DNA of 62,313 bases, taken from the NCBI GenBank assembly GCA_030625775.1, contig DAOUQC010000017.1, forward strand, positions 1 to 62,313, given 5' to 3'. This DNA comes from Verrucomicrobiota bacterium. GTDB taxonomy: Bacteria; Verrucomicrobiota; Verrucomicrobiia; Verrucomicrobiales; DEV007. The translations under genes and the position numbers were made by a program. Below the pieces are notes generated by a model. The model worked only from the letters and a program-made list of their open reading frames with translations. It had not been told where the DNA came from and searched no databases. Shown in pieces: positions 62,217-62,313 of this stretch (positions are counted from its first letter, which is position 1; each line of letters starts with the position of its first letter).

Positions 62217-62313
62217 TGCCAAATGATTGGTAGGTGTCCGCCCCGGGCCGGATACTGAAGGTGTAACAACAACTGCACCAACCATGGACGAACAGACACA
62301 AAATACCAATAAC

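Overview
The window looks like a chromosomal piece of a Gram-negative bacterium from the PVC group, most likely a Verrucomicrobiota member. This is inferred from an LpxC-FabZ fusion followed by lpxA, an RpiB-GlyA fusion, zwf with opcA, a secreted sulfatase, Tat-exported proteins, TIR-TPR proteins and an integron integrase with a long N-terminal extension. No rRNA, tRNA or CRISPR array was seen.

Layout. 1-10.4 kb is a defence-like island. It holds a KAP NTPase and a minus-strand operon of a tandem AAA+ ATPase, a WYL regulator, a Cas4-like/DEDD nuclease (DUF2779) and a UDG-fold-like protein. Opposite it lie a PD-(D/E)XK protein and a truncated DnaE/PHP protein whose polymerase site is destroyed. 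10.5-14.6 kb carries a small membrane gene split by an amber codon, two divergent AbrB-Doc toxin-antitoxin modules, rsgA, a YchJ-like protein and a nucleotidyltransferase with a short overlapping partner. 14.6-37 kb is mostly core metabolism: trxB, a Tat sialidase-like protein, a Tat-exported CYP152-type P450, an adenylate-kinase-like protein, argS, a PTS IIA protein, then LMW-PTP, rpiB-glyA, zwf and opcA in one direction, and then a VanZ-like protein, peroxiredoxin, acnA, a cNMP-binding protein, an HGSNAT-like acyltransferase, a Rieske protein, cyclophilin, a Gfo/Idh/MocA oxidoreductase and a lipoprotein. 37-45.2 kb is a signalling/conflict island with two TIR-TM-TPR proteins, a TIR-TPR deletion relic, a TPR-SLOG-nucleotide cyclase, a GAF protein and a patatin lipase. 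45.2-58.5 kb has polysaccharide and envelope genes: a GH42-like protein, flavodoxin, ClC, sulfatase, a PLA2-like lipoprotein, a Na/Pi transporter, RluA, lpxC-fabZ, lpxA and a C25-like secreted protein.

58.6-62.3 kb is an integron. An IntI integrase is followed, in the same orientation, by at least three one-gene cassettes. The 7-base core at each cassette start (GTTGACC, GTTCTGC, GTTATAC) has its exact reverse complement at that cassette's own 3' end (GGTCAAC, GCAGAAC, GTATAAC). This fixes the cassette boundaries and corrects the three cassette gene starts.

The most unusual items are the same-orientation integron with a 36-bp palindrome over the intI start, the TIR/cyclase/GAF/patatin island, the AAA+-WYL-nuclease-UDG-like operon, the dead DnaE/PHP protein, the Tat-exported peroxygenase-type P450, the RpiB-GlyA fusion, and palindromic repeats built from smaller palindromes.
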